Shown: piece after piece, positions 44,042 to 52,196 of the stretch
Position numbering within the stretch: the first letter of the stretch is position 1
Layout of the letters: the number at the start of each line of letters is the position of its first letter
Assembly (NCBI RefSeq): GCF_030464885.1
Contig: NZ_JALPRJ010000036.1
Location: 30,600-94,599, forward strand
Direction: 5' to 3'
DNA length: 64,000 nt
From: Caballeronia sp. SEWSISQ10-4 2
GTDB taxonomy: Bacteria; Pseudomonadota; Gammaproteobacteria; Burkholderiales; Burkholderiaceae
Position numbers and translations under genes: made by a program
Notes under the pieces: generated by a model
Seen by the model: the letters and a program-made list of their open reading frames with translations, nothing else
The model's database searches: none
Told to the model about the DNA's origin: nothing

Positions 44042-44067
44042 CCGCGAAGAATCGCGGCCTGCTTTTT
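44042..44067 (+). terminator. Hairpin with T-run in the leader, possible attenuator
   Basis: CCGCGA (44042-44047), loop AGAA, TCGCGG (44052-44057), then CCTGC and TTTTT (44063-44067), directly before the ribosome site of the binding-protein gene. The stem is short and five bases separate it from the T-run, so this is a weak terminator candidate. It could also control access to the ribosome site. Confidence 0.3.
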
Positions 44068-44082
44068 AGCAAAGGACAGGAC

Positions 44083-44904
44083 ATGTCAAAAGTTAATGTG
44101 TTGGTACGCGCCATGATGGCGGTCGCCCTTGCGGCGGCCATGATACCGAGCTACGGATCAACGCTCGATTCTGTCATCCAGTCGAAGAAGCTGCGCTGCG
44201 GTGTCATGCTGGATTCGCCGCCTGCCGGTTTCCGGACGCCGGATAACAAGCCGGACGGCTTTGATGTGGCGTATTGTCAGGATATGGCACAGGCGCTCGG
44301 CGCACAGGCGGAGATCGTCGACACGCCATCTCCCGACCGTATTCCCGCGCTGGTGTCGAATCGAATTGACGTCCTGGTGGCCTCAACGACGAACACAGCA
44401 CAACGCGGAATTTCTGTGGCGTTCAGTCAACCGTATATCAACTACCTTACCGTTGTGCTTACCCGAAAAGGCACGAACATCCAGTCGTCCGGCAGTATGA
44501 AGGGACATCCGCTAGGAGGCGTCAACGGCACGTCAACGGAGCAGTTCATCAATAAGTCCATTGCACAGTGGAAGGATCCAAAGACGACCTATACGGGTTT
44601 CGGCTCGGATACCGAAGCATATCTCGCCCTTCAGCAAGGGAAAGTCGACGCAATCCTGGTGTCGGCGTCCACCGCCAACCTGCTGGTCAAGAGTGGCAAA
44701 TTCCCGGCGTTCGTCATTGGCGCGACAGCCGACCTGGCCGATATGGACTCGATTGCGGTAAAGCGGGACGATTACCAGTTCCTGCAGTGGGTGAAGCTGT
44801 TCATCTGGAATCAGGTCTCATCGGGCAGGTATAAGGAGCTTTATAACAAGTACATTGCGCCCGGCGAGCCGGCGCCGCTCAGCCTCAAGAGTGTCGATTA
44901 CTGA
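44083..44904 (+). CDS. ABC transporter substrate-binding protein, polar amino acid family (SBP_bac_3)
   Basis: A 273-residue periplasmic protein with signal peptide MSKVNVLVRAMMAVALAAAMIPSYG. The mature part follows the family pattern: KLRCGVMLDSPPAGFRTPDNKPDGFDVAYCQDMAQALG, then IDVLVASTTNTAQRGISVAFSQPY and EAYLALQQGKVDAILV. The start follows AAAGGACAGG at about 44071-44080. It binds the pathway substrate for the importer made of the next three genes. The family usually binds amino acids, but heterocyclic and sulfur-containing ligands are known. Confidence 0.88.
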   Translation: MSKVNVLVRAMMAVALAAAMIPSYGSTLDSVIQSKKLRCGVMLDSPPAGFRTPDNKPDGFDVAYCQDMAQALGAQAEIVDTPSPDRIPALVSNRIDVLVASTTNTAQRGISVAFSQPYINYLTVVLTRKGTNIQSSGSMKGHPLGGVNGTSTEQFINKSIAQWKDPKTTYTGFGSDTEAYLALQQGKVDAILVSASTANLLVKSGKFPAFVIGATADLADMDSIAVKRDDYQFLQWVKLFIWNQVSSGRYKELYNKYIAPGEPAPLSLKSVDY

Positions 44905-44939
44905 GCTAGCGATACAAACGCCATCAGGATCACGCCTTA

Positions 44940-45614
44940 TTGGGAGTACATGTGTTTGGCTATACCTTTTACTGGTCTCTAGTGTGGGATGCATGGCCCC
45001 AACTGATGGCCGGGGCGTGGCTGACGATCGAGATCACGTGTCTCTCAGTGCTGTTTGGAACATTGCTGGCAATGCCGTTGTCGATCGTAAGACAAAATGC
45101 ACGGGGAGTCGCCCGCGCGTTTTCAGCGTCATGGATCGAGGTGGCGAGAAATACGCCGACGCTGTTTCAGGTGTACATGATGTACTTCGGTGCCGGTGCG
45201 CTCGGCATCAACATCTCGAGCTTCTCTTCGGTGCTCATCGCACTGACATTCAACAACGCGGGCTACCTCGCAGAGATTTTTCGCGGGGGCCTGACCGCTG
45301 TTCCTCCTCAGCAGCTAAGGGCGGCCCGGTCACTGGGCATGAGTCAGTGGCAGGCATACCGGACCGTGATATTTCCGCAGGTTTTCCGGCACGTGATCCT
45401 GCCATTCACCAACCAGGCGGTATGGGCACTGTTGAATTCGTCACTGGGGATGCTCATCGGCCTGAGGGAACTGAGCGGTGCCGCCAATGCGGCCCAATCG
45501 GTGTCGTTCCGCAGCTTCGAATTTTTCATCGTGACTGCGGCAATCTATTACGTGCTTGCGAAAGCCACCGAGTTCGGATTAAGGCTTGTGTTTCGTCGTG
45601 CGTTGAGGACATAA
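44940..45614 (+). CDS. ABC transporter permease, polar amino acid family, 1
   Basis: A 224-residue permease of the HisM/GlnP type with the coupling segment NNAGYLAEIFRGGLTAVPPQQLRAARSLGMSQWQAYRTVIFPQVFRHVILP. The start is uncertain: TTG at 44940 after AGGA at about 44926 or GTG at 44952 would both fit. It lies 35 bases after the binding-protein gene and 3 bases before the second permease. Confidence 0.88.
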   Translation: MGVHVFGYTFYWSLVWDAWPQLMAGAWLTIEITCLSVLFGTLLAMPLSIVRQNARGVARAFSASWIEVARNTPTLFQVYMMYFGAGALGINISSFSSVLIALTFNNAGYLAEIFRGGLTAVPPQQLRAARSLGMSQWQAYRTVIFPQVFRHVILPFTNQAVWALLNSSLGMLIGLRELSGAANAAQSVSFRSFEFFIVTAAIYYVLAKATEFGLRLVFRRALRT

Positions 45615-45617
45615 CAT

Positions 45618-46274
45618 ATGCAGTTTGTATTAATCGACCAAGGCTTTCATTGGAGCGACGCGCAGTTCCTACTCGTCGGAGCGGTCCATACCCTGATGGT
45701 TTCCATTCTTGCGGGGGCAATCGGGACGATCGGAGGAATCCTGCTTGGATGGCTTCGACACGCATCGTCAGGTATCCGAATCGTCACGGCGCCATACGTC
45801 GATATCACGCGCAGCGTTCCGCTGATCATCCAGCTGATTCTCGTCAACAGTGCGCTTTCGATGTCGGGAACCGGCTTCAGCACTTTCTGGTTGAGCATCA
45901 TTGTCCTGAGCTCGTCCATGACCGTGGTTACGTCCGAAGTGGTCCGGGGCGCGCTGTCAACGGTGCCCTACGCCTATATCCGTGCGGCACGCTCGTTGGG
46001 CATCGGGTATTTTCAGACACTCATCCATATCTCTGCGCCGCTGGCGTTTCGCACGGGTCTCAGTGCGTGGATCGGGCTTCTGCTTGGCTTGACGAGAGAT
46101 ACCGCGCTCGTGAGCGTCGTCGGATACGTGGAGTTCATGAAATCGGCACAGATTCTCATATCCCGTACCAACGAGACCCTGCCGCTTCTGCTCGGCGTCG
46201 GGCTGTTCTATTTCGCGATCTGTTATCCCGTCTCGCGCTACAGCGCTCATTTGCAAAAAGGCCTCGCATCATGA
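45618..46274 (+). CDS. ABC transporter permease, polar amino acid family, 2
   Basis: A 218-residue permease, partner of the preceding one. It has SEVVRGALSTVPYAYIRAARSLGIGYFQTLIHISAPLAFRTGLSAW as coupling segment and the GLLLGLTRDTALVSVVGYVEFM block. The stop overlaps the ATPase start by four bases (ATGA). Confidence 0.88.
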   Translation: MQFVLIDQGFHWSDAQFLLVGAVHTLMVSILAGAIGTIGGILLGWLRHASSGIRIVTAPYVDITRSVPLIIQLILVNSALSMSGTGFSTFWLSIIVLSSSMTVVTSEVVRGALSTVPYAYIRAARSLGIGYFQTLIHISAPLAFRTGLSAWIGLLLGLTRDTALVSVVGYVEFMKSAQILISRTNETLPLLLGVGLFYFAICYPVSRYSAHLQKGLAS

Positions 46275-46999
46275 TCGAAATCCGTTCGGTCCACAAGAAG
46301 TTCGGAGACGTCGAAATCCTCAAAGGGATTGATCTGGACGTGAATAAAGGGGAACTGCTGTGCTTGCTGGGGGCCAGCGGGTCCGGGAAGTCGACACTGC
46401 TCCAGTGTATCAACGGGCTTGAGCCGATTCAGGGTGGATCCATCCTTGTCGATGGTATCGACGTTCACGCAAGAGACACCAACGTGAACAAGTTAAGGCA
46501 GAAGCTTGGGATCGTATTTCAGCAATACAACGCTTTTCCGCACCTCACCGCTCTCGAAAATGTCGCACTCGCGCTCCGGCTGGTTGCAAAACATAACCGT
46601 ATCGATGCCAGCGTGATTGCGAAGAAGCACTTGGCGCATGTGGGTCTCGGCGACAAGGAGAACCTGTTCCCGTCCCGCTTGTCGGGTGGCCAGCAGCAAC
46701 GTCTCGCTATTGCCCGCGCGCTTGCCATGGAACCTAGCTACATGCTGTTCGATGAGGTCACCTCGGCACTCGATCCTGAGCTGGTGGGAGAGGTACTCGA
46801 CACGATGCGCCTGCTGAAATCGGAGGGCATGACGATGGTCGTAGTGACGCACGACATTTCATTCGCGCGCCAGTCGGGAGACCGCGTCGCCTTCCTCCAT
46901 TCGGGGCGGGTTTGCGAAATCGGGACGGTGGCGGAGGTTCTTGAGAATCCTCGCGACGAGAGAACGCAGCGTTTCCTTCAGCGGGAATACAGAGCCTGA
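46271..46999 (+). CDS. ABC transporter ATP-binding protein, polar amino acid family
   Basis: A 242-residue ATPase of the GlnQ/HisP type. Walker A is GASGSGKST, the Q-loop is VFQQYNAFPHLT, the signature LSGGQQQRLAIARALAMEP, and Walker B YMLFDEVTSALDPE; VVTHD follows with the H-loop. It energises the importer with the two permeases. A longer reading in the same frame begins far upstream and runs antiparallel to none but across the permeases out of frame; it is not real. The gene is followed by the SDR after 93 bases. Confidence 0.93.
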   Translation: MIEIRSVHKKFGDVEILKGIDLDVNKGELLCLLGASGSGKSTLLQCINGLEPIQGGSILVDGIDVHARDTNVNKLRQKLGIVFQQYNAFPHLTALENVALALRLVAKHNRIDASVIAKKHLAHVGLGDKENLFPSRLSGGQQQRLAIARALAMEPSYMLFDEVTSALDPELVGEVLDTMRLLKSEGMTMVVVTHDISFARQSGDRVAFLHSGRVCEIGTVAEVLENPRDERTQRFLQREYRA

Positions 47000-47092
47000 G
47001 CAGAGCCTGAAAGACAGTCAATAAATCGTAGCGGTTGGCGCGCCGGTTGCGTGCTCGCCGAGCAACATCCACTTGAACAAGCAAGGACTCCC

Positions 47093-47854
47093 ATGATTTC
47101 GTTTGACCTCAAAAATCGCGCAGCACTGGTTACCGGCGCGGCGTCGGGTATCGGCCTGGAAACCGCAAAGCTTCTCGCGCGCTCCGGGGCCGCGCTGGCG
47201 GTCAACTTCCTTCCAGGTGATCCGCGTGGTCCGGAAGCCGTGAAGGCCATCCTGGCGGCCGGAGGCACCGCGATTGAGGCCCCTGGTGACGTTGGCAATG
47301 CGGATAGCGTCGAGGCGATGGTCAAAAAGGCCGTCGAGGAGCTGGGACGTCTTGATCTGCTGGTCAATAACGCGGGGGTACCGGGACTCACGAAGCCGAT
47401 TCCGGTCACTGATCTCGACTCTATCAGCGAGGATCTCTGGTCGTTCATCATGAACACCAATCTGATGAGCGTGTTTCGGTGCTCAAAATTCGCTGCCGCA
47501 GCGCTGACGGAGGCGAAAGGCGCGATCGTGAACACGGCATCGATCGCAGGCTTCGGGTCAGTGAGCAGCAGTATCTGTTACAGCGCGTCGAAGGCTGGAG
47601 TGATCAATCTCACCAAAAACCTTTCCCGTGCACTCGCTCCGGACGTTCGCGTGAATGCCGTGGCGCCGGGCGTGGTGGAAAGCTCATGGGGGATAGGCTG
47701 GACGGAAGAGCATAGAAGTGAATCAATCGAAAAGACGCCTCTGAAGCGCTGGGCAACACCGGGCGACGTGGCGGAAACCATCGCCTACCTGGGATTCGGT
47801 GCGCGGATGATGACCGGTCAGACGGTGATTATCGACGGCGGTATTACCCTCTGA
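47093..47854 (+). CDS. Short-chain dehydrogenase/reductase
   Basis: A 253-residue classical SDR. It has TGAASGIG (nucleotide site), DLLVNNAGVPG, Ser in NTASIAGFGS, Tyr and Lys in CYSASKAGV, and the C-terminal MTGQTVIIDGGIT. The start MISFDLKNR follows AAGGA at about 47082. It is last gene of the importer operon and sits 200 bases before the promoter of the monooxygenase operon. Its role is likely oxidation of a hydroxyl group in the same pathway. Confidence 0.88.
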   Translation: MISFDLKNRAALVTGAASGIGLETAKLLARSGAALAVNFLPGDPRGPEAVKAILAAGGTAIEAPGDVGNADSVEAMVKKAVEELGRLDLLVNNAGVPGLTKPIPVTDLDSISEDLWSFIMNTNLMSVFRCSKFAAAALTEAKGAIVNTASIAGFGSVSSSICYSASKAGVINLTKNLSRALAPDVRVNAVAPGVVESSWGIGWTEEHRSESIEKTPLKRWATPGDVAETIAYLGFGARMMTGQTVIIDGGITL

Positions 47855-47981
47855 TATTCAAAGCGCTTGCCGGGCCACCGGCATTGGCCGTTGCGTTAGC
47901 AGGGCGGCGGGAGGTGGCTGCGTAGGTAGATAAAGGGCTTGCCCATAGGTCTGAAGGTATTGGTGAACCAGGAAATTTCAT

Positions 47982-48010
47982 TTGACGGATTGTAGATAAT
48001 CTGCAATATT
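47982..48010 (+). promoter_or_regulatory. Promoter with embedded GntR/FCD operator, monooxygenase operon
   Basis: TTGACG (47982-47987) and AATATT (48005-48010), spacing 17. Between them lies GTAGATAATCTGC (47992-48004) inside the longer dyad ATTGTAGATAATCTGCAAT (47989-48007). Position relative to -35 and -10 is the same as in the importer promoter at 43803-43831. The first gene begins about 32 bases downstream. Confidence 0.7.
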
Positions 48011-48041
48011 TAGGCATGTTCACACTCTATCGAGACAGGCC

Positions 48042-48551
48042 ATGAGTACCGTCGATCTTCACAGCGACTTCCGTCAATGCATGCGCAGGCTGGCTGCGAG
48101 CGTCAGCGTGATCAGTTGCGCACGCGAAGGAGTTTGGTTTGGGATGGCCGCCACTGCCGTCACATCCTTGTCGGTCGAACCATGCTCGATGGTCATATGC
48201 ATGAATGCATCTTCGTCCGTGATTGGGCCGCTGCTGGCTGAGGGTCGGTTCTACGTCAACGTGCTGAAGCAATCCCATGTGGAAGTCTCGAGCGCGTTCG
48301 GAGGAAAGTTCAAGGGCGAGCAGAGGTTCTGTGCGGGCAACTGGGAACGCGACGAGAAGGGGATTCCCTACCTGACCGATGCGCAGGCCAATCTGCGATG
48401 CCGTGTCGGACACACGGTCCAGTACGGCACACACGTGGTCGTGATCGGCGAGGTTGAAGAGGTCCGGTTCGCGGAAGAGGTCAGTCCCCTCATCTACCAA
48501 AATGGAGCGTATGCCGCTACGGCGGCGCTTCCTGCGTTAGCGAATGTGTGA
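48042..48551 (+). CDS. Flavin reductase family protein
   Basis: A 169-residue protein of the HpaC/DszD/RutF-type flavin reductases: FRQCMRRLAASVSVISCAREG, the flavin-binding GMAATAVTSLSVEPCSMVICMNASSSV, FYVNVLKQSHVEVSSAFGG, and the C-terminal GEVEEV. It reduces FMN or FAD with NAD(P)H for the luciferase-like monooxygenase encoded next. First gene of the operon. Confidence 0.9.
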   Translation: MSTVDLHSDFRQCMRRLAASVSVISCAREGVWFGMAATAVTSLSVEPCSMVICMNASSSVIGPLLAEGRFYVNVLKQSHVEVSSAFGGKFKGEQRFCAGNWERDEKGIPYLTDAQANLRCRVGHTVQYGTHVVVIGEVEEVRFAEEVSPLIYQNGAYAATAALPALANV

Positions 48552-48653
48552 TGGGTTCTGCATCGGCGCCTTCCCACGGCTGGTTGTCTTAAGCGGTGCG
48601 CGAAGGCTGCTGAACAGTAGCTGTATTGATTGGAACGTAATCTGGAGAATTTG

Positions 48654-49754
48654 ATGGAATTAGGAATTTTCAGTCTCATGACGCTGCGTGATCACCCCGA
48701 GGGAGCCGCTGGTGTGATGGGCGACACCAAGGCGATGGTCCAGGCGGCCGAAAATCTGGGCTTCGATATTGCATGGTTTGCGGAGCACCACTTCTGCAAT
48801 TACTCGATGTGTGCGTCGCCGTTAATGATGGCTTCGTACGCATCGGGTTGGACGAAGCGCATCAAGCTCGGCACCGGGGTCATCGTACTGCCGCTGTACA
48901 ACCCGGTGCGTGTTGCCCAGGAAATTGCGCTGCTTGATATCCAGTCGGAAGGGCGCGCCGTGATCGGTATGGGTACGGGTTACCAGCAGTTCGAATTCGA
49001 GCGTTTTCGCCTGCCCATCGAAGAAAAGATCGAGATGTTCCTTGAATACTGGAACGTCGTTGAAAGCGTGCTGCTCCACGGGGAGGTCGAGTTCGAGGGT
49101 AAGTACATCAAGGTGCCGAAATCGACGTTCGCGGTCAGGACGCTGCAAAACCCGATGCCTCCGGTGTACGTGACAACGAGCCAGGTTCCGTTGCTCAAGC
49201 GTATCCAGCACAGCAACGCTACGCCGTTTCTCGCGGCCAGTACGCTCGGATCGCAGGTCCTGTACAAGATGGTCGATCAGCTCGAGGAGAACTGGCAATC
49301 AATCGGTGTCGATCCCAAAACGAAACCCCTCGCGATCATGCAGTACGTGCATGTCACCGACAGTCGTGCGGAGGCCCTCGAGGCAGGTGAGCGGGCGCGC
49401 TATGTTGGGCGCATGGCTCACCACCTCCGATTTAACGACCTTCCCATGGATGGCAGCTTCATCCGTGACGAGCCGTTCAAAGGGGAGCAGACGATCGAGC
49501 AATACGCGGCTAATACGGTCGTCGGCGATGTTGAAGAAGTGGCCGCGCGGATCGTCAAGGACCTGCGCCGGCTGAATCCGACGCACTATGCGTGCAATTT
49601 TCAGTTCGGATGCATGCCGCTCAACCGGGCACGACGTTCGATGGAGCGGTTCGTCTCTGAAGTCCTGCCGCTGGTGGAAAAGGAAATGGGTCCGATCGGA
49701 AATGTCGGGCGGGAACGGCTTGCCGGTCAGGCAATCACCGAGGCTCGCTGTTGA
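48654..49754 (+). CDS. Luciferase-like (LLM class) flavin-dependent monooxygenase
   Basis: A 366-residue TIM-barrel monooxygenase: MELGIFSLMTLRDHPEG at the start, AENLGFDIAWFAEHHF, KRIKLGTGVIVLPLYNPVRVAQEIALLDIQSEGRAVIGMGTGYQ and the C-terminal VGDVEEVAARIVKDL. The start is supported by CTGGAG at about 48642-48647; a TTG 24 bases earlier is less likely. With reduced flavin from the preceding gene product it would hydroxylate, cleave or insert oxygen into the substrate. Relatives act on N-heterocycles (RutA), chelators and ketones. The lactonase downstream suggests oxygen insertion to a lactone as one possibility. Confidence 0.88.
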   Translation: MELGIFSLMTLRDHPEGAAGVMGDTKAMVQAAENLGFDIAWFAEHHFCNYSMCASPLMMASYASGWTKRIKLGTGVIVLPLYNPVRVAQEIALLDIQSEGRAVIGMGTGYQQFEFERFRLPIEEKIEMFLEYWNVVESVLLHGEVEFEGKYIKVPKSTFAVRTLQNPMPPVYVTTSQVPLLKRIQHSNATPFLAASTLGSQVLYKMVDQLEENWQSIGVDPKTKPLAIMQYVHVTDSRAEALEAGERARYVGRMAHHLRFNDLPMDGSFIRDEPFKGEQTIEQYAANTVVGDVEEVAARIVKDLRRLNPTHYACNFQFGCMPLNRARRSMERFVSEVLPLVEKEMGPIGNVGRERLAGQAITEARC

Positions 49755-49825
49755 GCGTGTTGATGTCGGCGTAGGCCGATGCCGGCGTTGCACGCGCCGT
49801 TGTAAATGGTAGAGGAGCAATCGTG

Positions 49826-50590
49826 ATGAAATTTGCACAGTACCCCAGCCTAGAGAATCGCCACGTGCTGGTCACCGGCGGCGGCAGCGGAATTGGCGCC
49901 TCGCACGTCGAGCAGTTCTACCGTCAGGGTGCCCGGGTTGTCTTTATCGAGCGTGACGAAGCGGCGGCGCGTTCGCTTCTCGACAAGCTGGACGAGCAGG
50001 GGCGCACGAAGCCCGTTTTCCTCCACGCAGACCTGCGCAACATAGAAGTCATCCGGGCTGTTATCGCGGACCACTGCGCGGCGTATGGCGATATTGATGT
50101 GCTGGTCAACAACGCGGCGCATGATGAACGGCATGAACTGGACAGTGTTTCGGTCGAGTACTGGGACGAGCGCATTGCGCTGAACCTGAGGCATCTGTTC
50201 TTCTGCACGCAGTCGGTCGTGGCTGGCATGGTTCGACGTGGAGGAGGATCCGTCATCAATGTCGGCTCCTTCAGCTGGCGGGTGGGGCTCGGCGGAATGC
50301 CGATCTATACTGCGGCCAAAGCCGGCATCGAGGGATTGACCCGCGGTCTGGCGCGTGACCTCGGCCAGCAGGGAATCCGGGTCAACACGCTTGTACCGGG
50401 CTGGGTCATGACGAAGCGGCAGCTCGAACTGTGGGTAACGGAAGAAGGCAAGGCCGAGATCCAGCGCCGCCAGTGTCTCAAGGAACTGGTCATGCCGGAC
50501 GACGTCGCACGCATGGCGCTCTGGTTGGCATCGGATGACAGTCGCATGTGCACCTCACAGAGCTTCGTGGTGGACGGCGGCTGGAGCTGA
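49826..50590 (+). CDS. Short-chain dehydrogenase/reductase
   Basis: A 254-residue classical SDR with TGGGSGIG, DIDVLVNNAAHDERH, Ser in NVGSFSW, Tyr and Lys in PIYTAAKAGIEG, and a C-terminal TSQSFVVDGGWS. The ATG at 49826 lies 8 bases after AGAGGAG; a GTG directly before it is also possible. The NNAAHD variant of the NNAG motif is unusual but seen in catabolic SDRs. Second dehydrogenase of the regulon, probably acting on a different hydroxyl intermediate than the one at 47093. Confidence 0.88.
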   Translation: MKFAQYPSLENRHVLVTGGGSGIGASHVEQFYRQGARVVFIERDEAAARSLLDKLDEQGRTKPVFLHADLRNIEVIRAVIADHCAAYGDIDVLVNNAAHDERHELDSVSVEYWDERIALNLRHLFFCTQSVVAGMVRRGGGSVINVGSFSWRVGLGGMPIYTAAKAGIEGLTRGLARDLGQQGIRVNTLVPGWVMTKRQLELWVTEEGKAEIQRRQCLKELVMPDDVARMALWLASDDSRMCTSQSFVVDGGWS

Positions 50591-50669
50591 CATGGTGTTG
50601 TCGACTCCCTTGATTTCGTTGAAATAGTTCGTAATTCTAATCATTTTGTGAAATAAGGAAAAGAGAGAG

Positions 50670-51092
50670 ATGGCGCAGATTACCAAAGTCAAATCGGGCA
50701 GCATTCTTGAAGACCGTGAAAGCTACTCGAGAGTGGTCGCAGTGGACAATTGGATCTTCATGTCGCTGACCGCCGGGCGGGACTACAAGACGCGCAAGAT
50801 GCCGGAGACAGCAGTGGGGCAGGCCGAGCAGGCTTTCAGGAATGTGGAGGGTGCACTGGCCTCTGTGGGTGCAACGCTTGGGGACGTGGTGCGCTCCCGC
50901 GTGTTTATCCCTCGTCAGTCTGACGTGGCTGACGTGATGGGTTTCATCGGCGAGCGTTTCCGGGGTATCGATCCGGCAAGCTGCGTTACCTGCTCGCCAC
51001 TGGGCGGCCCGGAATATCTGTTCGAGATCGAAATCACAGCGTACCGGGGCGCGAGTGAACAGGAACAGAAGCGGCTGACCATCTCGCTCTGA
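50670..51092 (+). CDS. Rid-family (YjgF/UK114) protein
   Basis: A 140-residue Rid protein: GQAEQAFRNVEGALASVGATLGDVVRSRVFI, then CVTCSPLGGPEYLFEIEITAYRG. The N-terminal half is more divergent than in housekeeping RidA (VAVDNWIFMSLTAGRD). It follows an AAGGAAAAGAGAG ribosome site. Like RutC beside RutA, it would clear an unstable product of the monooxygenase step, which points to a nitrogen-containing or enol-type intermediate. Confidence 0.82.
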   Translation: MAQITKVKSGSILEDRESYSRVVAVDNWIFMSLTAGRDYKTRKMPETAVGQAEQAFRNVEGALASVGATLGDVVRSRVFIPRQSDVADVMGFIGERFRGIDPASCVTCSPLGGPEYLFEIEITAYRGASEQEQKRLTISL

Positions 51093-51181
51093 CCATAAGG
51101 GCGATGGGAGCACGACATGCGGATCTTGACAGTTCTGCGTCACCAACACGGGTGCATGGTCGTTGAAAAGAAGGAGGCACA

Positions 51182-52090
51182 GTGAGTTATTTTGAAGTGC
51201 ACGATCCTCGGTTTTCCGAATTCCTGATTCCTATCTGTAGTCTCGAGAAACTTCATACTGGCATGCGCTGGGCGGAGGGGCCAGTGTATGTCGCGGACGG
51301 GCGCTATCTTCTCTTCAGCGACATACCGAATAACCGCATGCTCCGATGGGAAGAAGAATCCGGAAACGTCAGCGTGTTTCGGTTCCCGTCAAACTACAGC
51401 AATGGTAATACACGCGACCGGTCGGGGCGCTTGATAACCTGCGAACACGGCGGCCGACGCGTCACACGTACCGAGCCGGACGGCAAGATCACGGTACTGG
51501 CGGATCGTTATGAAGGCAGCAGGCTGAATTCGCCCAATGATGTAGCGGTCAAATCTGATGGAACCATTTGGTTCACTGACCCGACGTATGGGATTTTGAC
51601 GGACTACGAAGGCTACAAGGCGCACAGCGAGATAGGACGTTGCAATGTCTATTGCTTAGACCCACGGTCCGGTCAGCTTGCGATCGTATGCGACGACTTC
51701 GATAAGCCGAACGGCCTGGCTTTTTCGCCAGATGAAAAGTTGCTGTATGTGGCAGATTCAGGCCGTACGCACGATCCACATGCACCTCACCACATCCGGG
51801 TGTTTGAGGTCGAGGGCAGCGGTACGTTGAAGGGCGGCGGTGTGTTCGCCGAAATCGAACCGGGTGTGCCAGACGGCTTGCGAGTTGACGTCCACGGCAA
51901 CGTCTGGGTGGCCGCAGAGGACGGCGTGCATTGTTACTCGCCTGACGGTCTACTGCTCGGCAAGATCAGGACGCCAGAAACGGTGGCAAATCTGACCTTT
52001 GGCGGCCCGCGGCGAAATCGCTTGTTTATTACCGCCAGCACGTCACTGTACGCGGTATTTCTCAATACGGCGGGTGTCCAGACACCCTGA
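51182..52090 (+). CDS. SMP-30/gluconolactonase-like lactonase
   Basis: A 302-residue beta-propeller hydrolase. The Glu metal ligand is in RWAEGPVYV, the Asn ligand in LNSPNDVAV, and a third site is in LYVADSGRT; IWFTDPTYG and GLAFSPDEKLLYV are standard blade motifs. The start is GTG after AAGGAGG (about 51172-51178). It hydrolyses lactone rings with a divalent metal. It is last structural gene of the monooxygenase operon, so a cyclic ester intermediate is expected. Confidence 0.88.
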   Translation: MSYFEVHDPRFSEFLIPICSLEKLHTGMRWAEGPVYVADGRYLLFSDIPNNRMLRWEEESGNVSVFRFPSNYSNGNTRDRSGRLITCEHGGRRVTRTEPDGKITVLADRYEGSRLNSPNDVAVKSDGTIWFTDPTYGILTDYEGYKAHSEIGRCNVYCLDPRSGQLAIVCDDFDKPNGLAFSPDEKLLYVADSGRTHDPHAPHHIRVFEVEGSGTLKGGGVFAEIEPGVPDGLRVDVHGNVWVAAEDGVHCYSPDGLLLGKIRTPETVANLTFGGPRRNRLFITASTSLYAVFLNTAGVQTP

Positions 52091-52157
52091 ACCCAGCGAC
52101 AAAGGGATGCTTCGCCGACGCCTGATGCCCGTCATTTTCGGGTTGCTCAGACTACCG

Positions 52158-52179
52158 TACAATGTCGATTATCAACATT
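52158..52179 (+). promoter_or_regulatory. Autoregulatory operator of the GntR gene
   Basis: AATGTCGATTATCAACATT (52161-52179) is a dyad with the same half-site pattern GTnGAT/ATCnAC as the operators at 43812 and 47992. A -10-like TACAAT (52158-52163) overlaps its left end, so the site covers the transcription start. It lies 17 bases before the GTG start of the regulator. Confidence 0.6.
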
Positions 52180-52196
52180 TTTCAAGGCGACTTTCG

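Noticed and set aside
44855..46270. Long plus-strand frame running from 44855 into the ATPase gene
   Set aside because: Its first 470 codons lie out of frame over two clear permease genes; only the portion from 46271 encodes the ATPase.
51999..52196. Longer N-terminus for the GntR regulator
   Set aside because: It would overlap the lactonase gene by 92 bases and cover the operator dyad; the GTG at 52197 has a ribosome site and gives normal family length.
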